From Dethiosulfovibrio peptidovorans DSM 11002 (GTDB lineage Bacteria; Synergistota; Synergistia; Synergistales; Dethiosulfovibrionaceae): a stretch of 64,000 nucleotides of DNA. Each line of letters begins with the position of its first letter. Within the stretch, counting starts at the first letter, position 1. The notes beneath the pieces were generated by a model. That model saw only the letters and a program-made list of their open reading frames with translations, was not told the DNA's origin and made no database searches. Positions 32,178 through 40,938 of this stretch are shown in pieces. Where the stretch lies: positions 2,022,501-2,086,500 of the forward strand of contig NZ_ABTR02000001.1 in the NCBI RefSeq assembly GCF_000172975.1, given 5' to 3'. The position numbers and the translations under genes were made by a program.

Positions 32178-33230
32178 GTGTTTGGTTTGGGAAACGATAT
32201 AGGCATAGATTTGGGGACGGCGACGGTCCTGATCTACGTCAAGGGTAAAGGTGTCGTCCTTCGGGAGCCCTCGGTCGTGGCGGTGGATCAGGAATCGGGA
32301 AAAATCCTGGCCGTAGGGTACGAGGCTAAAAACATGGTGGGACGGACACCGGGAAATGTCATATCGGTCCGCCCCCTTAGAGACGGAGTTATAGCGGACT
32401 ACACGATGACCGAGACCATGCTCAGATATTTCATGAGACGGGTCAACACCGGCATTCGCAGGTTTTTCAGGAACAGGGTCATGATATGCGTTCCATCCGG
32501 GGCCACAGACGTAGAGAGGCGAGCCGTCCTGGAGGCAGCCGTAGAGGTGGGAGCCAGAGAGGCCTATCTCATAGAGGAACCCATGGCCGCGGCCATAGGA
32601 GCTCAGCTGAACGTCGAGGAGCCCAGAGGAAAAATGGTGGTCGACATAGGCGGTGGCACCACCGACATAGCGGTGATATCCTTGGGCGGTATCGTGATAT
32701 CCAAATCGCTGCGAATCGGAGGAGACAAGTTCGACGAGTGCATAATGCGCTACCTTCGTAGGCAGTACAACCTAGCCATAGGCGAGCAGATGGCCGAAAA
32801 TCTTAAGATAATGATAGGAACATGCTTGGCCGACGGAGAGGAAACGGAGATGACCTTGAAGGGCAGGGACCTGGTCCAGGGACTGCCCAGACAGATAGAG
32901 GTCAGCAGTAGAAGCGTCTGTTCCGCCATAGGAGAGAGGGTCCAATCCATCGTCGACGGTGTTAGAAACGTTTTGGAGCTCACGCCGCCGGAGCTTTCCG
33001 CCGATATTATAGACGGAGGGATCGTTCTTACCGGAGGAGGGTCCCTCTTAAGAGGTCTGCCGGAGCTCATATCCAGACAGACCGGAATCAGATGTTTTGC
33101 GGCGGATCAGCCTACCGAGTGCGTCGCTCTGGGAACCGGAATAGCCCTGGCGAACATAAACAGGCTGCTGGATTCTGGAAAAGGAGGTATCCTTTTCTCG
33201 GCCAGAAGAGGACGTCGCCGTCGCTGGTGA
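32178..33230 (+). CDS. mreB: rod shape-determining protein, MreB/Mbl family
   Basis: Actin-like protein that guides lateral cell-wall synthesis at the inner membrane, 350 aa, GTG start at 32178 after GAGGAGG. Phosphate loop 1 is GIDLGTATVLIYVKGKG, phosphate loop 2 is VVDIGGGTTDIAVISLGG, and the adenosine motif is LTGGGSLLRGLPELI. It lies 15 bp before flgF, an arrangement like the Bacillus mbl-flhO-flhP locus, so it may be the Mbl-like paralogue. No mreC or mreD is adjacent. Confidence 0.94.
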   Translation: MFGLGNDIGIDLGTATVLIYVKGKGVVLREPSVVAVDQESGKILAVGYEAKNMVGRTPGNVISVRPLRDGVIADYTMTETMLRYFMRRVNTGIRRFFRNRVMICVPSGATDVERRAVLEAAVEVGAREAYLIEEPMAAAIGAQLNVEEPRGKMVVDIGGGTTDIAVISLGGIVISKSLRIGGDKFDECIMRYLRRQYNLAIGEQMAENLKIMIGTCLADGEETEMTLKGRDLVQGLPRQIEVSSRSVCSAIGERVQSIVDGVRNVLELTPPELSADIIDGGIVLTGGGSLLRGLPELISRQTGIRCFAADQPTECVALGTGIALANINRLLDSGKGGILFSARRGRRRRW

Positions 33231-33245
33231 GGAGGGACGCTAAAA

Positions 33246-34034
33246 GTGCATAAAGGCATTTACGCCGGAGTATCGGCCATGATGGTGCAGCAGGGAGTCA
33301 CCGACTGTGCCGCCAACAACCTGGCGAACGTAGACACGGCTGGGTTCAGGGCTAGAAAACCTATAGCCAAGTCATTTCCAGAGGTTCTAATGGAAAGGGT
33401 CGATCCCGCCAAAGGGCAGGGGGAGATCCCTCCTTGGCCTTGGAGGAGTCACCCTATCGGAAACGCCTCCATGAACCAGGTGCTTTCCGAGACGTATATG
33501 TCCACCGACGAGGGGAACCTGCAGGTTACCGATTCCCCTATGGACGTTGCTTTGACGGACGAAGAAGGTTTTTTCGTACTTCAGGACGGAGAGGGCAACC
33601 AATTCTACTCCCGATCCGGTCATTTCCTAGTCAACGAGGGGGGGCAGCTGGTCAATCCAGACGGATATCTTCTCGTGGGAGACGGAGGACCTATCGACGT
33701 AGGGGAAGCCGCTGCCGTATCTTTTACCGACGACGGACAGGTGATCGCAGATGGGATCGCTGTGGCTCAGATAGACATAGTGGGATTCGAGTCGCCTACC
33801 GCCCTCAGGCAGATGGGCAAAAACCTTTTGGCAGAGACGGAGGACTCCGGGGCTCCTGCTCCCGTCGAAGTTCCTCAGGTGGCGGTGGGGGTACTGGAGC
33901 GTTCAAACGTCAACGTCGTCGAGGAGATGGTCCGCCTGATAGAGGCACAGAGAGCCTACGAAGCCGCGTCTAAGGGAATCCAGACTTCCGACGATATGAC
34001 CGGACAGCTCATAACGTCCTTGGCTAAGCCTTAA
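33246..34034 (+). CDS. flgF: flagellar rod protein FlgF (FlhO-like)
   Basis: Proximal rod / hook-basal-body family protein, 262 aa, GTG start. The N-terminal rod motif appears as ANNLANVDTAGFRARKP, and the C-terminal one as ERSNVNVVEEMVRLIEAQRAYEAASK. It lacks a signal peptide, as expected for export by the flagellar type III apparatus. The flgF versus flgG choice rests on gene order: it precedes a more canonical FlgG. Confidence 0.9.
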   Translation: MHKGIYAGVSAMMVQQGVTDCAANNLANVDTAGFRARKPIAKSFPEVLMERVDPAKGQGEIPPWPWRSHPIGNASMNQVLSETYMSTDEGNLQVTDSPMDVALTDEEGFFVLQDGEGNQFYSRSGHFLVNEGGQLVNPDGYLLVGDGGPIDVGEAAAVSFTDDGQVIADGIAVAQIDIVGFESPTALRQMGKNLLAETEDSGAPAPVEVPQVAVGVLERSNVNVVEEMVRLIEAQRAYEAASKGIQTSDDMTGQLITSLAKP

Positions 34035-34046
34035 GGAGGATAAACA

Positions 34047-34835
34047 ATGATAAGATCTCTTTGGACCGGCGCTACAGGAATGGTAGCCCAACAGACCAAT
34101 CTAGACGTTACCTCCAACAATCTAGCCAACGTCAACACCGTGGGCTATAAGAAGGTAAGGACCAACTTCGCCGACCTTCTATACCAGATAAACCGCGAAC
34201 CGGGTTCTCCCGTAGAGGGGGGGACTACGGTACCCACTGGAATACAGGTCGGACTGGGAGCCAGGGTCAACGGAACCTCCAGGATAACCACCCCCGGCAG
34301 CTACGAGGTTACCGATGCACCTTTAAACGTCGCCATAGAGGGCAACGCTTACTTTCAGGTCGTCCTCCCCAACGGGGATATAGCCTATTCGGCTAACGGA
34401 GAATGGCAGAGAGACGGCGACGGACAGATAGTCACCTCCGACGGTTATCTTTTGGAGCCCGCCATAGTCATACCGGAGGACGGAACGGACATAACCATAA
34501 GCTCTACCGGACAGGTCTACGTAAGCCAGCCCGGCGACGACGAGGCTCAGGAAATAGGTCAGATAGAGCTGGTTCGTTTCGTGAACCCTGCGGGCCTTAG
34601 GGCCATAGGGCGCAACCTTTTCAGGGAAACCGCAGCCAGCGGAGATCCTCAGATAGGCAATCCGGGAGACGACGGTTTTCCCACCCTTCAGCAGGGCATA
34701 CTCGAGAGGTCGAACGTACAGGTAGTGGAGGAAATGGTCAACCTGATAGTCGCTCAGAGAGCTTACGAGGCAAACTCCAAGACCATTCAGACCGCCGATA
34801 GACTTCTGGAAGTTGCAAACGGCCTCAAACGCTAA
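34047..34835 (+). CDS. flgG: flagellar distal rod protein FlgG
   Basis: Distal rod protein, 262 aa, the standard FlgG length. MIRSLWTGATGMVAQQTNLD, SNNLANVNTVGYKKVRTNFADL (in part) and the C-terminal ERSNVQVVEEMVNLIVAQRA are characteristic. AAGGAGG precedes the ATG. It shares length and both terminal motifs with the preceding flgF, a family duplication. Confidence 0.96.
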   Translation: MIRSLWTGATGMVAQQTNLDVTSNNLANVNTVGYKKVRTNFADLLYQINREPGSPVEGGTTVPTGIQVGLGARVNGTSRITTPGSYEVTDAPLNVAIEGNAYFQVVLPNGDIAYSANGEWQRDGDGQIVTSDGYLLEPAIVIPEDGTDITISSTGQVYVSQPGDDEAQEIGQIELVRFVNPAGLRAIGRNLFRETAASGDPQIGNPGDDGFPTLQQGILERSNVQVVEEMVNLIVAQRAYEANSKTIQTADRLLEVANGLKR

Positions 34836-34852
34836 CAATAGGAGGATTCTGG

Positions 34853-35767
34853 ATGGTATCCTCAAACGCCGGGCGGCGGGTCCTCCTGAGGGCCCGCCTC
34901 TGTCGTATAATAGTGTCGATGATAGCGGTTTCGGTGTTGTCCTTTTCTGCCGAGGCATTGGAGCTTTCTGTGGAGATCAAATCGGGAGCGGTCGTCCCGT
35001 CCGGACCGATCAGGCTGAAGGACGTTGCCTACGTCGCCTGCGACTCTCCAGAGATATTGACAGGGAGCTCCTCCGCTATATTGAGACCCTCCGGAAATAC
35101 AATAACCCCGGAGGACGTCGTAACCGCCCTTACCCAGGCTGGAATAGGCGGGGTATCTCTCAGGCTTGTCATGGCGGACAATGTGCCCTTTCGACGTGAA
35201 AACGACATAGAGCGATGGCTTAGAAACTACTCCGGGTGGACAGGAGCCCTCGAGGTAGAATCCGACGGATTTCCCCAAGGGGGCAGGCTGGTACCTCCCG
35301 ATTCCCTCTATCCCGGGGCTAAGGCGATAAACCTCAGATTCGATGTGGCCGGGGCAGAACAGATATATCCCGCCAGGCTGCGATGGCTTCTTCCTGCGGT
35401 AGTCGCCGACAGCTATCTTAGAAAAGGCGTATATATAAAAAACACCGACCTGGCGATCGCAGCCATAGAGGTTAGAAGAAACAGAAAATATTACGACGAT
35501 CCCAAAGACCTGGTGGGAATGACTGTCGAGAGGGACATGGCCAAAGGCGATCCCTTCACCGTAAGGATCACTGAGGAGCCCGAGCTGATTCGAACTGGCG
35601 ATCTGATTCGGTTGTTATACCGTAGCGGCTCCCTGTTGGTCTCTACGTCGGGAAGAGCCATGGACAGAGGTGCTTTGGGGGACAGGATAAAGGTCCGTAA
35701 CGACAGAACGAGAAAAATAGTGTTCGGAATAGTGACCGGGCCTGGAACCGTGGAGGTGAGTGAATGA
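34853..35767 (+). CDS. flgA: flagellar P-ring assembly chaperone FlgA
   Basis: Periplasmic chaperone for P-ring formation, 304 aa. A signal peptide is visible (basic start, hydrophobic core SMIAVSVLSFSAEA). The C-terminal SAF domain has VYIKNTDLAIAAIEVRR, then LVGMTVERDMAKGDPFTVR, and ends in the KVRNDRTRKIVFGIVTGPG motif. Presence of flgA with flgI and flgH implies a diderm envelope. It overlaps flgH by 4 bp. Confidence 0.92.
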   Translation: MVSSNAGRRVLLRARLCRIIVSMIAVSVLSFSAEALELSVEIKSGAVVPSGPIRLKDVAYVACDSPEILTGSSSAILRPSGNTITPEDVVTALTQAGIGGVSLRLVMADNVPFRRENDIERWLRNYSGWTGALEVESDGFPQGGRLVPPDSLYPGAKAINLRFDVAGAEQIYPARLRWLLPAVVADSYLRKGVYIKNTDLAIAAIEVRRNRKYYDDPKDLVGMTVERDMAKGDPFTVRITEEPELIRTGDLIRLLYRSGSLLVSTSGRAMDRGALGDRIKVRNDRTRKIVFGIVTGPGTVEVSE

Positions 35768-36339
35768 AATCCTTAACTATCGTGATGCTGGCCGTCTGTC
35801 TGGCGTCTACTCCGATCTCCTGCGCGTCTGGACAATCCCTATGGCAGGACGGCACGAACTACATAGGAGACGACAGACCTTCCAGAGTAGGGGATATCGT
35901 CATGGTCGAGGTCGACGAGAGAACGGATACCGAGGACGAGGCCAAGACTGAGACCACCAAAGAGGGTGGGGCTAACGTAAGCGAGGGAACCGGTATATTG
36001 GACTTCATCAAGGGGCTGAGCCTTACGTCCAGCACGACCAGCACAGGAGACGGATCCTCTGAGAGAAGCTACAGGACCAGGGCCAAGGTCACCTGCGTCG
36101 TGACGGAAGTGCTCCCGAACGGCAACCTGGTCATAGAGGGCACCAGAGATCTCCAGACCCACGGCGAAACCCTGAAAATGAGGTTCAGAGGGGCCATCAG
36201 GCCTCAGGACGTCGACGGAGATAACACTATCTCCAGCGAGAGAGTCGCTAACGTGGATCTTATAGTCGACGGCAAGGGCACCCTTACCAGGCTGCAAAAG
36301 CCCGGCATATTGACCCAGATCCTGCAGGCAATTTTCTAG
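35764..36339 (+). CDS. flgH: flagellar L-ring protein FlgH
   Basis: Outer-membrane ring protein, 191 aa. The signal peptide ends near Cys20 (TPISCASG); the residues before this cysteine fit a lipobox only loosely, so lipidation is likely but not certain. SLWQDGTNYIGDDRPSRVGD, GNLVIEGTRDLQTHGE and GAIRPQDVDGDNTISSERVA are typical FlgH segments. Confidence 0.93.
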   Translation: MKSLTIVMLAVCLASTPISCASGQSLWQDGTNYIGDDRPSRVGDIVMVEVDERTDTEDEAKTETTKEGGANVSEGTGILDFIKGLSLTSSTTSTGDGSSERSYRTRAKVTCVVTEVLPNGNLVIEGTRDLQTHGETLKMRFRGAIRPQDVDGDNTISSERVANVDLIVDGKGTLTRLQKPGILTQILQAIF

Positions 36340-36354
36340 GAGGTCCCGGTGTAG

Positions 36355-37464
36355 ATGAAGATAATAAAAGCGATCCTTTTGTCCGTTGCTGTTTCTCTTT
36401 CCGTGGCCGGACTGAGTCTCGGTGCCCCTATAAGTCCGGAGGTACGAATAAAAGACCTGGCCGATATCGAAGGGGTCAGAAGCAACCAGCTTTCCGGGGT
36501 CGGTGTTGTTATGGGACTTCAGGGGACGGGGGACAAGTCGGACATGTCCATACAGGTTCTTCGTAACCTCATGCGTCGCTTCGGAGTTACCTTGTCGGAT
36601 AAAGACGTCAAGAGTAAAAACGTAGCCATGGTGGCGGTAACGGCGGAACTGCCTCCTTTCGTTCGTCCCGGACAGACTGTCGACGTTACCGTGAGCACCC
36701 TCGGAGACGCCAAGAGCCTCCAGGGAGGCGTCCTTCTACAGACCCCCCTTAAGGCAGCGAACGGCAACGTCTATGCCGCCGCCCAGGGTCCGGTTCTGGT
36801 CGGTGGATTCTCCGCCGGTAGAGGAGGCTCCAGCGTGACCAAAAATGTCGTCACAGTAGGACGCGTCAACGGAGGGGCCATAGTGGAGAGAGATGTTTCA
36901 ACCGAATTTTCCTACGGAGGCAGGCTCTCTCTTCTGCTCAGGAACCCCGACTTCACCACCTCCAGAAGGATAGCCGACGCCATAAACAGGAAATTCGGAT
37001 CGATAGCCTCTGCCTTGGACGCCGGACGGGTTCAGATACAGCTTCCCGGAGCCTATATGGCCTCGCCTTCCGCCTTCATAGCCGACATGGAAAGCATGAG
37101 GGTTACGCCGGATATGCAGGCCAAGGTAGTTGTCAACGAGAGAACCGGAACGGTCGTTATGGGTGGTAACGTCCAGATCAGCTCGGTTGCAGTGGCTCAC
37201 GGAGACCTGACGGTCAGGATAGACCAGGAAAACCAGGTATCCCAGCCTGAGCCTTTCTCGGGTGGAGTCACCACGCCCTACGCCAACGATACGGTCCAGG
37301 CGGAGGAGAAGAGAGGTTCCTTCATAAAGATGGATGCCACCACCACGGTAGATCAGCTGGTAGACGCGATCAACGCGGTTGGAGCCTCTCCCAGAGACGT
37401 AATAGGAATATTGCAGGCGATAGATAGAGCCGGTGCGCTTCACGGCGAACTGGACGTAATGTAA
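36355..37464 (+). CDS. flgI: flagellar P-ring protein FlgI
   Basis: Peptidoglycan-level bushing for the rod, 369 aa with signal peptide (VAVSLSVAGLSLGA). RIKDLADIEGVRSNQLSGVG, GLVVGLQGTGD-like VVMGLQGTGDKSD, GQTVDVTVSTLGDAKSLQGG and the C-terminal QLVDAINAVGASPRDVIGIL are diagnostic. AGGAGGT lies upstream. Confidence 0.97.
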   Translation: MKIIKAILLSVAVSLSVAGLSLGAPISPEVRIKDLADIEGVRSNQLSGVGVVMGLQGTGDKSDMSIQVLRNLMRRFGVTLSDKDVKSKNVAMVAVTAELPPFVRPGQTVDVTVSTLGDAKSLQGGVLLQTPLKAANGNVYAAAQGPVLVGGFSAGRGGSSVTKNVVTVGRVNGGAIVERDVSTEFSYGGRLSLLLRNPDFTTSRRIADAINRKFGSIASALDAGRVQIQLPGAYMASPSAFIADMESMRVTPDMQAKVVVNERTGTVVMGGNVQISSVAVAHGDLTVRIDQENQVSQPEPFSGGVTTPYANDTVQAEEKRGSFIKMDATTTVDQLVDAINAVGASPRDVIGILQAIDRAGALHGELDVM

Positions 37465-37477
37465 GGAGGTATCCGAG

Positions 37478-37789
37478 GTGAAGATTGACAACTCCGAACT
37501 ATCGGCCCTCAGCTTAAGCGGAGGACGAAAAGACCCTCACGAAACCTTAAAGAAAGCCTGTCAGGATTTCGAGAGCGTCTTTATGGCCCAGACCTGGAAA
37601 GAGATGATGAAACAGGCCCGGGAGATCGGCGGCAAGGACGAGGACGATCGCCCCTTCGGGATATTGGAAGATCTCTCCGTGGAGATGGCCTCGGAGGCCC
37701 TGGCGGGGCAGAACGACAACGGTCTTTGGAAGGTCCTTTACGACTCTCTGGCGTCCTCCCTGCCCGACGAAGATATCGAGAAGTCATGA
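37478..37789 (+). CDS. flgJ: flagellar rod-binding protein, FlgJ N-terminal domain only
   Basis: Rod-capping/assembly protein, 103 aa, GTG start after AAGGAGGT. LKKACQDFESVFMAQTWKEM and the later LEDLSVEMASEALAGQ match the rod-binding domain. The peptidoglycan hydrolase domain fused to it in many Proteobacteria is absent, so a separate hydrolase would be needed to open the wall. Its stop overlaps the next gene. Confidence 0.88.
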   Translation: MKIDNSELSALSLSGGRKDPHETLKKACQDFESVFMAQTWKEMMKQAREIGGKDEDDRPFGILEDLSVEMASEALAGQNDNGLWKVLYDSLASSLPDEDIEKS

Positions 37790-38226
37790 AAGCATCCTCT
37801 CCCTGGTGGTTCGAAGGGCTTAGATTCTCCTGTGTAGGATGCGGAAGATGCTGTAGAGGAGAACCTGGCGCCATCTTCTTTTCCAGATACGAGGAGATGA
37901 GAATAGCTTACTGCCTGGGGCTATCCTTAGGGGAGTTTCGTAGAGGATATGTAACCGGTAGATGGGGATTGCCCAGCATCGACGAGAGATGGAACGGCGA
38001 ATGTCTCTTCTACGATCCTGCGACCGCCAGATGTCGCATATACCCGACACGTCCACTTCAATGCAGGACGTGGCCCTTCTGGCCGGAGATACTGGATACC
38101 CCGGAATCCTGGCGGAAGGCCTCTAAAATGTGTCCCGGAATGGACCAGGGAGTCATGCACGACGGTCCTGAAATAAAGGGGATACTGGATTCCTACGTCA
38201 AATACCTCGGGGAGATGGTAAATTGA
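37786..38226 (+). CDS. CxxCxxCC-domain (YkgJ-type) metal-binding protein
   Basis: 146-aa cysteine-rich protein. The family motif is FSCVGCGRCCRG near residues 14-25, with more cysteines at EMRIAYC, ECLFYD, RCRIY, LQCRTWPFWPE and KMC. This family is described as binding zinc or an iron-sulfur cluster; its function is unknown. The ATG at 37786 overlaps the flgJ stop (ATGA), and its own stop overlaps the next start, so it is translated within the flagellar unit though it has no known flagellar role. Confidence 0.85.
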   Translation: MKASSPWWFEGLRFSCVGCGRCCRGEPGAIFFSRYEEMRIAYCLGLSLGEFRRGYVTGRWGLPSIDERWNGECLFYDPATARCRIYPTRPLQCRTWPFWPEILDTPESWRKASKMCPGMDQGVMHDGPEIKGILDSYVKYLGEMVN

Positions 38227-39377
38227 CATCCTTAGCCGATGCCTTGCCGGAGATGAATTGGCAGTTGATATTTTTTACCGTCCTTCTCAGTGCGCTGGTG
38301 GCCTTCTTAGGCGACCTGTTAGGCATGAGAATCGCAAAAAAAAGGATCACCCTTTTTGGCTTAAGGCCCAGACATACCAGCACCCTTATAACAGCCATAA
38401 CCGGCATGGTTATAGCCATGGGAATAATGACCGCTCTGGCTGTGACTTCCGACACCGTCAGGACCGCCCTCTTCAGCTTGAAATACGTTCAGAGACAGGT
38501 CCTGGACCTAACATCCCAGCTTCAGGAAGCTAGAGACGAATCGGATCTAATGGGCATTCGCTACGTCGAAAGCCTCCAGAAGCTGGAAAACAGTGAAAAG
38601 GAACTGGCTCATGTGAACGAGAAGCTGAACTCTCTCACCCCGGAGCTAGAGGCCACCAGAAAGGAGATATCCGAGCTGCGCTCTCAGAGGGCGAAGCTTC
38701 AGGAACAGATAGAGGCCCTTCGTTCCGAGGCGGTAAACCTTCGTAGAGGTCTGGAGGCGGTCAGAGAAGGACGTGTAGTGGCCTTTGCGGACGAACTTTT
38801 GTCTCAGGAGACCGTTCAGGAGGGAGCGTCCAGGGAAGACTTGCTCTCGATAATGTCCAATCTGAGGAATAAAGTGAGATTTATAGTGGCCAGAAGAGCC
38901 TCTATATCCCCGGAGGACATCTCTATCGGGAAGGACGAACAGGAAGAGGAGCGGGTGATCTCGCGATGTCTCGTCATAAACAGCAGAAAGGTAATCCGGG
39001 CGAGAGCTTTGTCCAACGTGGTCGCCGGAGAGCCAGTCACCCTCAGCTACAGGGTATACGAGAGCGTTAGAGTGTATAGAAAAGGCGAGCTCGTATTCAG
39101 AAAAGCGGTTCCCCCCGTAAACGATGTAGCAGAGGCGGAGGGAGTCCTCCACGAGGTTCTCAAGGAGGTAAACCCCATAGCGGTCAGGGACGGTATCCTT
39201 AGGGATCCCTTCACCAGGACGGTGGGGCAGATAGACGCAACCGATTTTTACGAGGCGGTAGACAGGCTTAAGGACACCGAAAGCTCCCAGATAATCGTGT
39301 CGGTGCTGGCTGCCGAGGACATATACACCGAGGGACCGGTCAGGGTGACCTTGTCGATCGGTCTAGACGAGGGGTAG
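38223..39377 (+). CDS. DUF3084-family membrane coiled-coil protein
   Basis: 384-aa protein with two N-terminal membrane segments (about residues 13-37 and 55-80), the second followed by TSDTVRTALFSLKY. A long coiled coil covers about residues 90-180 (ELEATRKEISELRSQRAKLQ). A mixed C-terminal domain carries VSVLAAEDIYTEGPVRVTL. This matches the DUF3084 family as I know it; the function is not established. TTG start at 38223 overlaps the previous stop. Confidence 0.8.
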   Translation: MTSLADALPEMNWQLIFFTVLLSALVAFLGDLLGMRIAKKRITLFGLRPRHTSTLITAITGMVIAMGIMTALAVTSDTVRTALFSLKYVQRQVLDLTSQLQEARDESDLMGIRYVESLQKLENSEKELAHVNEKLNSLTPELEATRKEISELRSQRAKLQEQIEALRSEAVNLRRGLEAVREGRVVAFADELLSQETVQEGASREDLLSIMSNLRNKVRFIVARRASISPEDISIGKDEQEEERVISRCLVINSRKVIRARALSNVVAGEPVTLSYRVYESVRVYRKGELVFRKAVPPVNDVAEAEGVLHEVLKEVNPIAVRDGILRDPFTRTVGQIDATDFYEAVDRLKDTESSQIIVSVLAAEDIYTEGPVRVTLSIGLDEG

Positions 39378-39382
39378 ACCAG

Positions 39383-39802
39383 ATGGATCGGGAATACCTG
39401 TATTACGACAGCAAGATAGGACTCTCTTCCGAGGAACTTCAAGGGTTGTATCGATTTACCCGATGGGGAAGAAGCCGTTCCGTATCGCAGATAGAGAGAA
39501 TGCTCAAGGGCACGGACCTCTGTTTTTCCGTCCGTTATGAATGTGAGTTGGTCGCCTTTTGTCGAATAATCACCGATTTCGTCTTCAGGGCCTCTTTATG
39601 GGACGTGGTGGTACATCCGGACCATCAGGGGCAAGGGCTCGGTTCCAGCCTGATGGGGTATGCCCTGGAACACCCTGCCATAAGGAATATCCCGATGATA
39701 ACCACCTACAGCAGCGAGCTGGGCCCTTTTCTGGCCAACATGGGGTTCGAGCCCAAGGAAGGCATGATGATGTTGCTTCGGTGTCCTATAGAATACTCAT
39801 GA
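39383..39802 (+). CDS. GNAT-family N-acetyltransferase
   Basis: 139-aa GCN5-type acyltransferase. Motif A is LWDVVVHPDHQGQGLGSSLM with the acetyl-CoA phosphate loop Q-G-Q-G-L-G. The later segment TYSSELGPFLANMGFEPKEG is the usual motif B region. Substrate unknown. Its TGA overlaps the comF ATG, suggesting coupling. Confidence 0.88.
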   Translation: MDREYLYYDSKIGLSSEELQGLYRFTRWGRSRSVSQIERMLKGTDLCFSVRYECELVAFCRIITDFVFRASLWDVVVHPDHQGQGLGSSLMGYALEHPAIRNIPMITTYSSELGPFLANMGFEPKEGMMMLLRCPIEYS

Positions 39803-40476
39803 CCTCGATAGACCTTTTCTTGCATTTTCTGTGGCCGGTAAGCTGTCCCGTTTGCGGTAAATTGGCCAGCGTCCTCTGTCGTTCCTGTTCGGACGAACTG
39901 GTTAGGGATAATCCCTTGCGATGTCTGGTATGCGGAGAGGATATTCCCTGTCATCTTCACGGCCATAGCTATCCTTCCGTATCGGGAGCAGTCCACTCCG
40001 GCATGGCCAGAGAGTTAGTGTTATCCATGAAATATCACGGTGTGTCGGGAATGGGAAGAATAATGGGACGATCTCTGGGATCCGCCATAGCCATGCCCTT
40101 TCCCCAAAATCGCATAGTGCCCATTCCTCTCCATCGTGGAAGTACCAGAAGATACAACCAGTCCCGATGGTTGGCTATGGGGATATCGGACGTTTGGGGT
40201 GTAGTTCTATCGGATCATCTGAAATGGAGGACATCGGAAAAACAGTCGGAACTTGGGGCCGAGGCCAGGAGGAGTATGCCAAAAAACTCCATCCTTTGGA
40301 GAGGTCCCGATCTTAAGGGGCAGAGCTGTACCCTCGTCGACGACGTAAGGACGACCGGAACCACCCTTCTAAGAGGAGCGGAGGCTCTTTACGAAGCCGG
40401 CGCCGAGAACGTTCTGTCCATCACGTGGAGTCGGTCGATAAACGCTAACGAGAGAGGAGATCTATCATGGAGCTGA
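39799..40476 (+). CDS. comF: ComF-family phosphoribosyltransferase-like protein
   Basis: 225-aa ComFC-type protein. The N-terminal zinc ribbon has CPVCGKLASVLCRSC and CLVCGED. The PRPP-binding motif is CTLVDDVRTTGTTLLRGA near the C-terminus. The family is linked to DNA uptake and is often next to flagellar genes, as in Bacillus comFC-yvyF-flgM. The start overlaps the GNAT stop; the open frame runs further upstream but without family sequence. No other competence genes are in the window. Confidence 0.9.
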   Translation: MTSIDLFLHFLWPVSCPVCGKLASVLCRSCSDELVRDNPLRCLVCGEDIPCHLHGHSYPSVSGAVHSGMARELVLSMKYHGVSGMGRIMGRSLGSAIAMPFPQNRIVPIPLHRGSTRRYNQSRWLAMGISDVWGVVLSDHLKWRTSEKQSELGAEARRSMPKNSILWRGPDLKGQSCTLVDDVRTTGTTLLRGAEALYEAGAENVLSITWSRSINANERGDLSWS

Positions 40477-40853
40477 AACACTGTAAGATCTGCGACAAAG
40501 TCTTCGCAACCGTCACGGCGGATATATGTCCTTCCTGTTGGGAAGATCTGGAGGAAGTCTACATGAACGCCAGAAAAGCCATAAGGGATCATCACGGCTC
40601 CCGGTTGGACGCCTACTCTTTGTCCGAGATGCTGAATGTAGACTCTATATACATAGAGGTACTGGTGGACCAAGGGCGTTTAAGCCTCTCCGGAGAAGAC
40701 GACGGTAGGCCTCGTTGTAAGTCCTGCGGCGTAGAGGTCCACTCCGGGCAGGAGTACTGCGATACCTGTAGAGAAAAGCTGATAAAAGGTTTTTCCTCCG
40801 ACGGGGAACACAAGAAAAAGACCATGTTTAGACAGGAACGCAGGAGTAGATGA
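40467..40853 (+). CDS. YvyF-like flagellar operon zinc-ribbon protein
   Basis: 128-aa protein with two cysteine clusters: CKICDKVFATVTADICPSCW at the N-terminus and CKSCGVEVHSGQEYCDTCRE at the C-terminus. The middle (SLSEMLNVDSIYIEVLVDQG) resembles a small DNA-binding or helix-turn-helix segment. The length and its place between comF and flgM match the Bacillus YvyF/TIGR03826 family, whose role is unclear. It overlaps comF by 10 bp. Confidence 0.82.
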   Translation: MELKHCKICDKVFATVTADICPSCWEDLEEVYMNARKAIRDHHGSRLDAYSLSEMLNVDSIYIEVLVDQGRLSLSGEDDGRPRCKSCGVEVHSGQEYCDTCREKLIKGFSSDGEHKKKTMFRQERRSR

Positions 40854-40880
40854 GGTTAAAGTTCGCGATCTTCTACCTGT

Positions 40881-40907
40881 TAAGGAGTCGGCCCCGAAAT
40901 CCGATAC
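40881..40907 (+). promoter_or_regulatory. candidate sigma-28 (FliA/SigD) promoter for flgM
   Basis: TAAG (40881-40884), a 15-bp spacer and TCCGATAC (40900-40907) resemble the flagellar sigma-28 consensus TAAA-N15-GCCGATAA. It lies 31 bp before flgM, a gene classically under sigma-28 control. The match is good but not perfect. Confidence 0.55.
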
Positions 40908-40938
40908 ATAACCAGATGCTCCTGGGGGGGATGTCACG

